NCBI RefSeq assembly: GCF_034190915.1 | Contig: NW_026947502.1 | Coordinates: 1,427,173 to 1,491,172 of the forward strand | DNA: 64,000 bases | DNA from: Cavia porcellus | Taxonomy: Eukaryota; Chordata; Mammalia; Rodentia; Caviidae | Reading direction: 5' to 3' | Shown here: positions 54,561 to 64,000 of the stretch, one piece after another | Layout: every line of letters starts with the position of its first letter | How positions within the stretch are numbered: position 1 is the stretch's first letter | The notes under the pieces: generated by a model | What the model was told of the DNA's origin: nothing | The model's database searches: none | Seen by the model: only the letters and a program-made list of their open reading frames with translations | Program-made: the position numbers and the translations under genes

Positions 54561-56079
54561 CAGCAATCCCTGGAGCTCAGAAGCAATGAGGGATGGGTGT
54601 GTATGTGCATGGTGAAGTGACAGCTGCTCAAACCTTGCAGAGAGAGACCACGTGCTGGGTATGAGTTGGGACACCCACCTGCAGCCTCACAGCTGCTAGG
54701 GATGCTCCATGTCTGCTGCAGGGAAAACCAGGAGAGTTGGAAGAACACACAGCAGTTCTGTTCTCCACATAATAACTTACGAAAGCTGTGTACATGGGCT
54801 CAGGTTGCATCAGCGCCTAATCTGAGGAATGGATACACTGCCTGATAAAAAGTAGTCAGGAAAATGTATCCTTTCTTCAGCTGAAACGGGACTACAGGTA
54901 GATCAGTGTATTAACCACGCGTCCAGGACAGGTATTCAACAGGCTACAAGCCACGCCTTGCAGATTTGGAGCTGTGGGTTACTTCTGGTCTCACGTCACC
55001 CTCACTGCTCTTCTGCAGCTGCCCTAGTAAACGTCACTAGAGTATCCGATACCCACAGGGCCCAAACAAATGTCTTAGCAGCCCCTAGTGTGGCAAAGAC
55101 TCCCCAGAAGAGACTCAGCAACTGGAATCTCAAAACTCTGAAATATTTTGTGTGTGGTACTAGGAACTGAACCGCCTAGAAAGACAGAAACACTCTCTCA
55201 GCCTTCCCTGCCTTTGCTTAGAATCTACATGTTAACAAGATCTCCTGGCTCCTCTGTATTTATGTATGAGGTGCACTTAGAATTCCCTGAGCCCTCTCTC
55301 TTCATCTTCTCTCTTATAATCAACATCCTGGTGATGAGCTAACTGCTTTTCTTATTTCTACCCATCCCCAAACAGTCCCCTGCCTAGTTTTGAAAATGTA
55401 GGACAAGCACACTCTAGGCACGTGGAGAGGCGTGAACCTACTGGGGCAGGGACCAGTGGAGGTGGGGGGAGGGGTCTCCAGGTCACTTCCCCTTCTTGAG
55501 GAGTATCGAAAGGGGGTCTTGGGAGACCCAGGGCTCAGCACAGCCGGACACCAGGCAGGCCTGGGCTATGGAGCAGGTACTGGGCTGGCAGCAGAAGAGT
55601 GGCAGAGGGAGGGAGGGCGGGGGGCTCTGGCCCTTCTATTTCTGAGCACACTGCACCAGGGCCTCCTCCTCCTCTACTCCAGGAGAAGCTGAGGGCTGCT
55701 GAGTGGTGTGCGCCCGTCCTTGGCACAGCAGCAGAGGGCAGCCCTCCTGGGCACATCGTCAGCACCGGCTAGGGAGGGTCGAGGACCTTGTCCCTGCTCT
55801 CCTGGGTGCCCTGCCCTTGGGGTAGAACAGTGGGCCCAAGTCATGGAGTCCTGGACATGAAGGTCCCCTCCTGGGTCACGTGCGGTGTGGCTCAGCAGCC
55901 CTCCCACCTGGGGCAGAGCCATCCTGCATCCCCCGTGGGGTTCCTGGTCCTTTCTTCTGTGTAGGTTTCCTGCATTCATGTCTCATTTTTTTCTTGATTG
56001 TAATCTTTCAATTTGGTGGAGTGTCTTTTAGCACCATCAGTCTCTCTCCCCACCTCCTTTATTCTCCCCTTTTCTGTAT

Positions 56080-56195
56080 TTTTGGGATTTTTGAGCCAAG
56101 GCCTTGCTAAGTACTCTAGGATGGCCTTGAACTTGTTACATAGCCCAGGCTTGCCTCAAATTCACAATCTTCCTGCCTCAGTCTTCCCAGTGGTG
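56080..56195 (-). repeat. B1 SINE
   Basis: GAGCCAAGGCCTTGCTAAG and TCCTGCCTCAGTCTTCCC. Confidence 0.65.
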
Positions 56196-56196
56196 G

Positions 56197-56236
56197 TTTA
56201 GCTGTCACATATGAGAAGACATATGTAACAGCTAAA
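56197..56236. repeat. Short hairpin-forming inverted repeat
   Basis: TTTAGCTGTCACATATG (56197-56213) pairs with CATATGTAACAGCTAAA (56220-56236) around a 6-nt loop, with one mismatch in 17. It lies at the edge of a minus-strand B1 repeat. Confidence 0.85.
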
Positions 56237-56561
56237 GTTTTTAAACATTTAATCTTTGAAAAGGACAATCAGTATTCATTCTTGTTCCATACTTTGGCTA
56301 AGTAGAGAACTGTGAGTTGCTAATCATGTTTCCTTTAGAATATCCTTCTCTGCCATATACAGGAGATGGAACCCAGAGTCTCATGCATTCTAAGCAAGCA
56401 CTCGACCACGAAGCCACATTCCCGCCCTTTAAACATTTTGAGACCTCCACTGCCTAGGGTCTCAAATCTGTGATCCTTCCACCTCCCAAGCAGACGGGGT
56501 TACAGCCATGTGCCCCATATTCAGCTTCTTTCAGCTTTTCTTTTCTTTTCTTGCTTTCTTT

Positions 56562-56692
56562 CTCTTTCTTTTTGAGACAAGATCTCACTATGCAGTTCAG
56601 GCTGGCACTGAGCCTGAACCCAGACTGGTCTTGAACCCACAATGATACACCTGCCTCAGATTCCCAGGTATGCACCACAACACCTAGCTTTC
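56562..56692 (-). repeat. B1 SINE
   Basis: TTTTTGAGACAAGATCTCAC and CCAGGTATGCACCACAAC. Confidence 0.75.
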
Positions 56693-56769
56693 TTTCAGAA
56701 TTTTGAAGACACAGTTTCAACTGTCTTCTTGTTTCCTATGTTGCCACTGCAAATCCAATGACACTCTGA

Positions 56770-56891
56770 GTTTTTCTCATTTTATTATTTTTTTGAGACA
56801 AGACTATACAGTTCAGGCTAGCCTCCCACCCAATGATCCTCCTGCCTCAGCTTCTCTAGTGTTGGCTCAGGTGTGTGCCACCACACCTGGC
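56770..56891 (-). repeat. B1 SINE with target duplication
   Basis: TGACACTCTGA stands at 56759-56769 and 56892-56902 around a reversed monomer. Confidence 0.85.
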
Positions 56892-57171
56892 TGACACTCT
56901 GACTCTTAATCTTCAGTCTAGCTAAGCACCCCAGGCCTGCAAAGCTTCTGTTTAACTTGGTGTTCCAAATCTCCACGGCTGCCTGGCCTGAACATATTCA
57001 CACCCTTCTGATCTGGAAACACATGCCATTCTGTTCTCAAACCATCATTTTTACCTACATATCTTATTATTCAGAAATAATAGAACTCCTGTACTGATTC
57101 TCCAATTTTCTTTTCTTTTGCTTCTGTTGTCTTTTTTCCTCCAACCTTTTTATAAAAAAACAAAAAACCCA

Positions 57172-57290
57172 GAGCCAGACGTGGTATGATATGCCTGTCA
57201 TCCCAGCTACTCAGGAGGCTGAGGCAAGAGGATTGGGAATTTGAGGCCAGGTTGGGCAACTTAGTAAAATAAATGGCAAAAACACAGAGC
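57172..57290 (+). repeat. B1 SINE
   Basis: GCCAGACGTGGTATGATATG head and CTACTCAGGAGGCTGAGGC. Confidence 0.75.
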
Positions 57291-57629
57291 GCCTGAAATG
57301 CAGCTCCAGAGGGGGAGCCGGTGGCAAGAAGCCCCGAGCCTCCCTCCTCAGGTGCAGCTGGCCTCTCCCGCAGCATTTGCATGCCACCTCCTCGCGCCAG
57401 CCCAGGCTTCTTCAGCTCTGTCACTCAGATTTGCTCCACAGGGTATAGTGGGAAGGTGCTGACACCACTCTCCTGGTTTGCTGGCAGCCTCCTCTGTGGT
57501 CCTAATGTAACAAGTCGACCAATCCTCTTTGCTTCTTGCTTCATAGCTGAATTATTACTGTTTTCTGCAGTCCTGGGATTGAACTGAGGGCCTGCCCAGA
57601 GCTACAACCTCAGCCTAGCCTCTCTTCTT

Positions 57630-57745
57630 TTCATTTTGAGACATGGTCTCACTAAATTTCCCAGATTAAGTTTGACTTTGAGATCTTCTTGCCTCAGTCT
57701 TCCAGAGTACTGAGATTAGAGGCATTCATCATCATCCCCAGCTAA
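57630..57745 (-). repeat. B1 SINE, decayed
   Basis: TTTTGAGACATGGTCTCAC opening and CCTCAGTCTTCCAGAG. Confidence 0.65.
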
Positions 57746-58261
57746 TGGAAGAACTCTGTAAATTCTGTTTTTCATCAGTGGCTTCATCTTTCAGGTCCTG
57801 GTAAAATCCTCCCTCACAACAAACACAAACTTAGCAGGCCTCAGAGGCAGGCTGCCTGGTAGGATGCTCAGAGCCAGCACCACTGCCAGTCCTCATGGCC
57901 CATACCCTCCTGTGCCAACTGTTCTGCTTTACTTTTTGGTGAATTTTATATTTTACTTCCATACATGTACTCATATTTTTAAAAACTTTCAAAAACTGCC
58001 TTCTCTGAACCCTATAAATTGTTGCTCTAGAGATAAAACGTACTATATGCTCCTAATTTTCAAGTTAGCATTTTATTGGCCAAAGCACGTCACATGGTCA
58101 TGTCCCAAGTCAAGGGATGAGATGCACATTCTGTCCTAGGAGCCACGACACGGATGCTGTCGCACAACATGGGCAGGAAGAAAGATCTGAGACCACCATC
58201 TAAGCAGTGAAGAGTGATGACACTCGACTCAGTTGTGACTCACTGAGCAGCAACAAAAAGA

Positions 58262-58370
58262 GTTAATGCAGAGTGGGGTTGCATGCCTGGAATCTCAGCT
58301 ACTTGGGAGGCTGAAACAAGGCCTGAAGCTGAGGCCTGAGGGGCAACTTAGTGACACCACAAGTTTCCAC
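58262..58370 (+). repeat. B1 SINE, decayed
   Basis: CAGCTACTTGGGAGGCTGA follows a GCATGCCTGGAATC head. Confidence 0.65.
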
Positions 58371-58667
58371 TTAAAATAAAAGCCATAGTGAGGTGATGCA
58401 CATGTAAAGCACTTGCACAGATGCACGAAGCCCTGGGTTTGAGCCCCATTACTACCCCCCTCAAAAAAAAAAAAAAGAACAGGCAAGCCACAAGGGTGAC
58501 TTTGCTTCGCATGTACATATATCCCTCTGCCAGGGACTAACTGCGAATCAAAGGTCTGTGCTAAATAGAAGCTTAACCAGCAACTTTTTTCTTTAAATAA
58601 AAACTGTAATGTATGAGTTCTTTCCCATATATGATCTCATCTGCAGAAGATAAATGGCCAGTGGAAA

Positions 58668-58835
58668 GATAATGAGCTTTGGTGTCAAGATTTCAGTTTG
58701 AATTCTGGCTCTACCACCTACTTAGCTGCCAACCTTGGCAAGTTAACCTATGGATCCTAGGTTAGCTACATGTAAAACTGGGCCAGTAATAGCCATAGTT
58801 ATGAGAATGCTGTAACAATTAAATGATGACAGAGA
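58668..58835 (+). repeat. MIR SINE
   Basis: TTTGAATTCTGGCTCTACCA, CAAGTTAACCTATGG and a GTAACAATTAAATGATG segment match the tRNA-derived core and tail of the mammalian-wide MIR element in the right order and spacing. Confidence 0.7.
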
Positions 58836-59044
58836 CACACACATACCACAATTTTTCCTTGTTTCATATTAGGTAGAAAATAAAATACGCCTTTCTTTGA
58901 TTTTACTTTAAAATAATTCTAATCTAATTTCAAAGGTATACTCTATTAAGAAGTCTTTATAATATTGTTAGAAAATTCAAACCATGTGGTTTGTAAAACA
59001 CTTTCTGTGCTCCAGTTTTTAAAAAAATCTGTGGTCAATAACAG

Positions 59045-59120
59045 GTTGGAGTGTGGTAGCTCAGTGGTAGAACACATGTCTAGCATATACAAGGCCCTCG
59101 GTTTGATTCCCAGCTCTGGG
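59045..59120 (+). repeat. Older ID-like SINE
   Basis: GTGGTAGCTCAGTGGTAGAA head, AAGGCCCTCGGTTTGATTCC; closer to the general rodent ID form than the other copies. Confidence 0.7.
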
Positions 59121-59337
59121 GGGGAAAACATGAACAAAAACACGTAAGATGCACCGTTTTAACCTTCTAAAGCCTTGGTGTCCAATCTTTTAACTTGTCT
59201 GGGCTGCACTGAATGGATTATCTCATGCTGCAAATAAAGCATATAATTTAGTTTATGTAAATAACAAATCTATTTTAACATTAAATTATTTTTAAAAACA
59301 AGACAAGTCCAAGTTTAAACATTAAATAAGAGAATGT

Positions 59338-59425
59338 GGAGCTGGGGATTTAGCTTGGTGACATAAGCGCCTGCCTGGGCAAGTACAAGGTCATGAGTTT
59401 GATCCCTGGTACCAAAAAAAAAAAA
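59338..59425 (+). repeat. ID-like SINE with (AG)n tail
   Basis: GAGCTGGGGATTTAGCTTGG head, TTTGATCCCTGGTACC, long poly(A) followed by AGAGAG repeats. Confidence 0.9.
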
Positions 59426-59693
59426 AAAAAAAAAAGAGAGAGAGAGAGAATGTATTTGTCTGTTCAACAGCAAACGTCTGCTTTCACAGGCACCCACGTG
59501 GGTAGGAAGGCAGCAGTGCTATCTATCATGATCACTGCAAGGGTGCTATACCCAGTCCCATGAGTGTGTGCAGCTCAACACACACAGATTCCACACACTT
59601 TCCCCACAAAGAGTCCTGCTGCCACCCCCACATCCCATGTTGAAGCACCACACTACTGAGTCATAACAAATATGGCTAAAAAAATTACACAAT

Positions 59694-59800
59694 TTTTTTT
59701 TTTTTTTTTTTGAGATAGAGTATCATTGTGTAGCCCAGGCTGGCTTCAAAGTCCCACAATTCTCCTGCCTCAGCTTTCCAGGTGCTGTGACTATTACAGG
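59694..59800 (-). repeat. B1 SINE
   Basis: Poly(T), GAGATAGAGTATCATTGTG and TCCTGCCTCAGCTTTCC. Confidence 0.75.
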
Positions 59801-60043
59801 AGAAGTGTGTGATCTTGTGGGGTAGCATTACTAGCTGTCCAGAGCTGCACGTAGGCCTCATGCTGGATACCAGACATGTTTGCTGTAAAACGTACAATAT
59901 AGTAGTATCAACTCATGCACATTGTTGTGCAACTGATCACTAGAACTTTTTCATTGTAGACTGAAATTCTGTCCTGTCCAACAGACAGCTCCCTGGCTCC
60001 TCTCCTCTTGACCTAGTGTTACCAGCAGGACAAAACAGATCTT

Positions 60044-60146
60044 TTTTTTTTTTTTTTTCTTTTCTTTTTTGGTACTGGGGATCAAACTCACAACTGCGGG
60101 CTTGCAAGGCAGGCGCTTATGTCGCTGAGCTAAATCCCTGGCCCCC
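60044..60146 (-). repeat. Young ID-like SINE with perfect 13-bp target duplication
   Basis: CAAAACAGATCTT stands at 60031-60043 and 60147-60159 around a reversed copy. Confidence 0.95.
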
Positions 60147-60419
60147 CAAAACAGATCTTCAAAAGTTACAACTCTTGTTCCTTTAGAGTCAACACCAACA
60201 AATGGACAGAGTATACAGATGCTGGCCCTTGAATTCCATGCAGAAAGGAGGGAGGGAAGAAGTAAGCTTGGAGCTATCTCCTGTCAGATGGCATCCTACT
60301 TTTTACTACAAAAGGCCCTTTCACCACTGCACAATCAGATGGTAACCTGCAGCAATATGAGGCCCCTCCATCTCTTAAGTACCAGCTCTGAATTAAGGCT
60401 TTCTCTAAACTGCCAGGCA

Positions 60420-60545
60420 AGGCATGGTACCACATGCCTGTCACCTCAGCACTACAGAGGCTGAGGTAGGAGGACTGCTGAGTTTGAGGCCAGCCTTAAC
60501 GACAAAGCAAGATCCTGACTCAAAAACGAAGAACAAAAAAAATAA
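60420..60545 (+). repeat. B1 SINE
   Basis: GGCATGGTACCACATGCC head, GAGGCTGAGGTAGGAGGAC and an A-rich end. Confidence 0.8.
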
Positions 60546-61034
60546 ATAAATAAGAAATCAACAGCCTCCCCTGGCTTGTTTGGGAGTGGCAAGCAAAGAT
60601 CCGCAAGGCTGGTGACACTGGAGCCCACTAGGCTGTGTTGCTAAGAGTTTGCATGTTCTAGGTAAGAAGCAGAAGGACTGGGTAGTGGTGCTTCTGGGTT
60701 TGGTTTATATCATGAGCCGCTCTTCCAAGTTCACTCATGCTGTTCAAAGGGCGGGTTTCTCTTCTTAAGACTGAGCCCTACTTCTCTACCCTTCGTCTGG
60801 GGCTGGACACTTAAGTCACCAAATCTGGTCTGTGGGTTAGGTTGGAGAGAAGTAATCTTGAAGTAACAGATAGCTTTTCAAGCAAGTGCTCTACCAAAGA
60901 ACAGAGAGTAACAGTAAAACAACATGCATGCATCCCATTTGATGCAGGTAACAAATAAGGCAGGCTTGGTATCCTGCTTGGAGTCCCAAAGTGAGACAGA
61001 GGGCTGGGGATGTAGCTCAGGAGGAGAGTGCTTA

Positions 61035-61400
61035 TACACAGTGGAGTGTGGCACTATTCTGCTATAAAAAGAATAAACCTGAGTCAGCTGTAGGCAAACA
61101 GATGCACCTTGAGATCATAATGTTAAGTGAAATAAATCAGACACACAAGTTGACTTATTACTTTATTTCTCTTATATGAGAACCCAAAGTATAAATACTC
61201 AAGGAGGAAAATAAAAGACAGGCAGTAGGAGATAGTAAGACAGATCTTTTGCAAATGGGAAGTGAATCAAGAAATGGGGGAAGAGGAAGCAAAAAGAATT
61301 AAGATGTCTTATGTACTTGGACCAACTCTCCAAGACGAACGTAATCACATGCACTGCAACATGTACTAACAAAACTAAAAATAAAAAAGAAATCAAACTT
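61035..61400 (+). mobile_element. LINE-1 3' end fragment
   Basis: The order CTATTCTGCTATAAAAAGAA, then AATGTTAAGTGAAATAA and a decayed ATATGAGAACC segment is the signature of mammalian L1 3' ends. A truncated ID-like head stands just before it (61001-61035). No open frame is left. Confidence 0.6.
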
Positions 61401-61686
61401 TATCTGTTGAGAATGACTAATCTGACAAAAAAGAGTGGTTTTACTAGGTTATGCAAGACATTTTACATGAACTAATTAAGCGATAGTCACAGTTCTAAGG
61501 TATTAACGAAAATATATCTAAAGCAAAAGAAGTATTTAATACAGAAATTATTTGAAAGGATGGAGATGTGCAGCTCAGTAGTAAGAGTTTGTGCTTAAGC
61601 ATGCACAGTACCCCGAACAACCAAAAGCAAAAACTGTATTGGCAAATGCATACTGAAATTAGCAAAATGCTTTTTTGGGGAGAGGT

Positions 61687-62073
61687 TGTTATGGCTTGTG
61701 TCTAGATGTCCCCCTAAAGCCTCATGCAGTCATGAGTAGGGCTTTTCAGAGGTGGCTAGATCTAGGGTGATGCTGAGGTTAAGGGAGCCTCACCCTGAGG
61801 GGAGTGTCAGCCTCTCTTTCCAGGTAGCCTGGATGGAACATAAGGGACAGGAAGAGGGCTTGCTGCTGCTGTGCTGCTGCTTGCTGTTTCTGCCTGCCCT
61901 GCCTGCCATGGGCAGTTTCTCCTCTGCAATGCCCCTCTACCATGCAGCTTTGCCTTGAAGCCAACTGACTATGGACTGAAACCTCTACAAACTGTGAGCT
62001 ACAATACATATTTCTTCCTTTAACTTTGAGTACCGGGTATTTTGTCTCCGTAACAAGAAACATAACTAACACA
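61687..62073 (+). repeat. MaLR-type LTR
   Basis: Starts TGTTATGGCTTGTGTC and ends AACATAACTAACACA, the ends typical of the THE1/MST/ORR1 group (ERVL-MaLR). The inner segments (CCATGCAGC, AAACTGTGAGC, GTACCGGGTATTTTGTC) also fit. Part of it (61887-62034) is duplicated at 63216-63363. Confidence 0.75.
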
Positions 62074-62192
62074 GGAGTGTTACTAGAGATTAAACCCATA
62101 GACATCACACTGAGCTACATCCCGTCTCTTTATAAGTGGATGTTTTTGCTTGCAGAGGTATGAAGTTAAAGCCATTAGAAAATCAGGTTTTG

Positions 62193-62290
62193 GCTGGGGA
62201 TTTAGCTCAGCAGCATAAGCACCTGCCTTGCAAGTACATGAACGTGAGTTCAATCCCCAGTACCAAAAAATAAAAAATCAAAATTAAAAA
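62193..62290 (+). repeat. ID-like SINE
   Basis: GGCTGGGGATTTAGCTCAGC head, TTCAATCCCCAGTACC and an A-rich tail. Confidence 0.9.
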
Positions 62291-62723
62291 TTAAAAAAAA
62301 ATTAGTTTTTGATGATACATCACTGTGATTTTTCTGACAACTTCAAATTTGAAAAACACCATTTTTTCCTTTTTCCTTTCCTTTATATGAACAACGATGT
62401 ATGGGACTGAAATTTATAAAAACAAAAAATAACTGGATTGAGAACTGATTTTGACAAGAAAAATTTACCCACAGTTTCACGAACAAATCAAGGGGAAGGA
62501 TGGTTCATCCAACTCATTAATAAGGGCACTCTTATAAATTTGTACTTTAGTTTAATAACTTCTTATACAAATTTATCATGCATGTTTTTGCTGAGTACTT
62601 AGTTACTGTTACTATGGAAATAAGAAACAGATGTAACATTCAGAAGAATGCAATTACTGCATGTATTCTTTTGTGTGAATCAACTTCAAAGTAAAGTTTT
62701 ATGATCAAAGTAAATTTGAAAGT

Positions 62724-62808
62724 TTTTTTTTTTTTTTTTGGAACCAGAAATTGGACTCACAATCTCTTTCTAGGCAGGCACTATGAGGCTGAGCTAGATC
62801 CTCAGCCC
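62724..62808 (-). repeat. ID-like SINE
   Basis: Poly(T), GGAACCAGAAATTGGACTC and a GAGCTAGATCCTCAGCCC end; decayed. Confidence 0.8.
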
Positions 62809-63077
62809 TAAAAGTTTTAATTTAAAATTTTAAACCGTTTTTGCTGCAGAGAAATATACTAATCAATAAAAAGATTTTCACACATATTTGTTAAAATAAA
62901 GCATATGTTTTGGGGTAAGCTTAGAAGAAATATATTCACACCAAAAAGGAAAGATTTTAAAATTTCTATTAAAGAAAAGCATTCCTTAGGTGAAGAAAAC
63001 ATATGGTTAAGATATTCACAGGCTGTATTTTTGAATGTGATGTGGCCATTTCATTATTCTTCTCATCACTGGTTCTT

Positions 63078-63205
63078 CTGAGACAAGGTCTGTGTAGTTC
63101 AGGTTGCCCTTGAACTCACTATGTAACCCAAGCTAGCTTCAAACTTGCAATGACCCTCTTGCTTCAATCCCCCAAGTGCTGGGATTACAGGCATGTGCAT
63201 TTTAC
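63078..63205 (-). repeat. B1 SINE
   Basis: GAGACAAGGTCTGTGTAG opening and GTGCTGGGATTACAGGCATG; its end abuts the 148-bp inserted copy. Confidence 0.8.
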
Positions 63206-63215
63206 AGGCATTTTA

Positions 63216-63363
63216 TTTCTGCCTGCCCTGCCTGCCATGGGCAGTTTCTCCTCTGCAATGCCCCTCTACCATGCAGCTTTGCCTTGAAGCCAACTGACTA
63301 TGGACTGAAACCTCTACAAACTGTGAGCTACAATACATATTTCCTCCTTTAACTTTGAGTACC
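63216..63363 (+). repeat. Inserted 148-bp copy of an LTR segment, flanked by a 17-bp direct repeat
   Basis: Identical to 61887-62034 at 147 of 148 positions by eye, with no gaps. TTACAGGCATTTTATTT stands on both sides (63202-63218 and 63365-63381), like a target-site duplication. No poly(A) tail in either orientation. The flanks are the end of a B1 SINE and AT-rich intron. Confidence 0.85.
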
Positions 63364-63539
63364 ATTACAGGCATTTTATTTTTAAATGTTTATTCACAGT
63401 TCTCTGGAAGTCACATCACCTGCAACTATAAATAACTTTTTATCCTTTTCTCCTTTTAAAATAGTTGATTTTCTATTAAGTATATGTAGCAGGCTGTGTA
63501 ATTATTTCATTTCATATATTTCACTTAACATATGAATCA

Positions 63540-63655
63540 CGAGCCAGGCATGTTGGTACACACCTGTAATCCTAGCACTATGGGAGGCAGGAGGATTGCC
63601 AAATTCAAGTCCTGCCTGGATAGGAAGACCTCATCTCAGGGGGAAAAAAAAAACT
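63540..63655 (+). repeat. B1 SINE
   Basis: GAGCCAGGCATGTTGGTACA head and CCTGTAATCCTAGCAC, A-rich end. Confidence 0.8.
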
Positions 63656-64000
63656 TTAAAAAATTTTTTATTAGTACGTGTATACACTACCTAATGATTA
63701 TATTCACTATAGGTTGAAAACATTTTTCAGTGCTGGGAATATAGTTCAGTAGTGGAGCATCTCTGGTTTCATCCCAGTGCCACAAAAACAAATATCTCAA
63801 CCAGCCTAAACTAATTAGTGAGACCTAAGATACATGGAGAGGTTATAAAAAAATAGAATCAAATTATAGTAACTTAGTATAGTTAATTAACAATAAAATT
63901 TATTAGTTTTGAAAAGTGTAAAAACTCAGGATGAAGACTTTTATATGCTAACTAAGAACGGTAAGTGTAACCAGCACAGAAAAATGGAACTTTAAAAGTT

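Larger units (their letters stand above)
38954..64000 (-). other. MAML1: MAML1 intron 1 (3' part, at least 25 kb)
   Basis: The acceptor of exon 2 (TTTTCAG just above 38953) opens an intron that runs out of the window. I searched both strands for the conserved N-terminal exon (a basic helix rich in Arg, Glu and His) and found none, so it lies beyond 64000. The content is SINEs, the LTR at 40.17-40.63 kb, the CpG cluster at 45.6-45.85 kb, L1, L2 and MIR fossils, the mariner fossil at 51.4-51.7 kb and a MaLR LTR at 61.7-62.1 kb. The stretches 38.95-40.14, 40.9-43.08, 47.75-49.1 and 52.6-53.5 kb appear mostly unique with no recognisable gene. Confidence 0.85.

Noticed and set aside
1..64000. CRISPR array, phage or prokaryotic mobile system
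   Set aside because: Regular spacing of short repeats is absent. Every repeated element is a mammalian SINE, LINE, LTR or DNA transposon.

Overview
The window is nuclear DNA of a rodent, probably a non-murid one. Three multi-exon protein genes are separated by introns and spacers full of SINEs. The SINEs are B1 (7SL-derived) plus many tRNA-derived ID-like copies with A-rich tails. No murine B2/B4 elements were noticed. The species cannot be fixed from the sequence alone. There are no operons, CRISPR arrays or prokaryotic features.

Gene order is MGAT4B (+, about 3.8-11.0 kb), LTC4S (-, 11.3-13.2 kb), MAML1 (-, 28.5 kb to beyond the right edge). This is the order I know from human 5q35.3 (MAML1-LTC4S-MGAT4B-SQSTM1), seen here in reverse; SQSTM1 should lie left of base 1 and no exon of it is visible. 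MGAT4B is complete: 15 coding exons, 1647 nt, 548 residues, from a CpG-island promoter, with one GC-AG intron. LTC4S is complete: 5 exons, 453 nt, 150 residues, glutathione-site residues kept. MGAT4B and LTC4S converge tail to tail, with poly(A) signals about 300 bp apart. MAML1 exons 2-5 (916 residues) and the 3'UTR are present; the N-terminal exon is not in the window, so everything from 38.95 kb to the end is its first intron.

The 15 kb between LTC4S and MAML1 holds a decayed class I endogenous retrovirus (17.53-22.55 kb) with a tRNA-His-type primer site and gag, pro, pol and env remnants in order. It also holds several LTR-like blocks, an AT-rich palindromic tandem repeat and an orphan CpG island with a donor-like site (26.9-27.4 kb). 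MAML1 introns hold a solo LTR of the same retroviral family, another solo LTR inserted in an older repeat with a 4-bp target duplication, a mariner transposase fossil, L1, L2 and MIR fossils and dozens of SINEs.

The genes do not form one pathway. MGAT4B branches N-glycans in the Golgi, LTC4S makes leukotriene C4 at the nuclear envelope/ER, and MAML1 is a nuclear Notch co-activator. I see no new biological system. The most unusual signals are structural: a 148-bp near-identical copy of part of an LTR inserted 1.3 kb away and flanked by a 17-bp direct repeat, and an inverted duplication in which one arm skips 80 nt.
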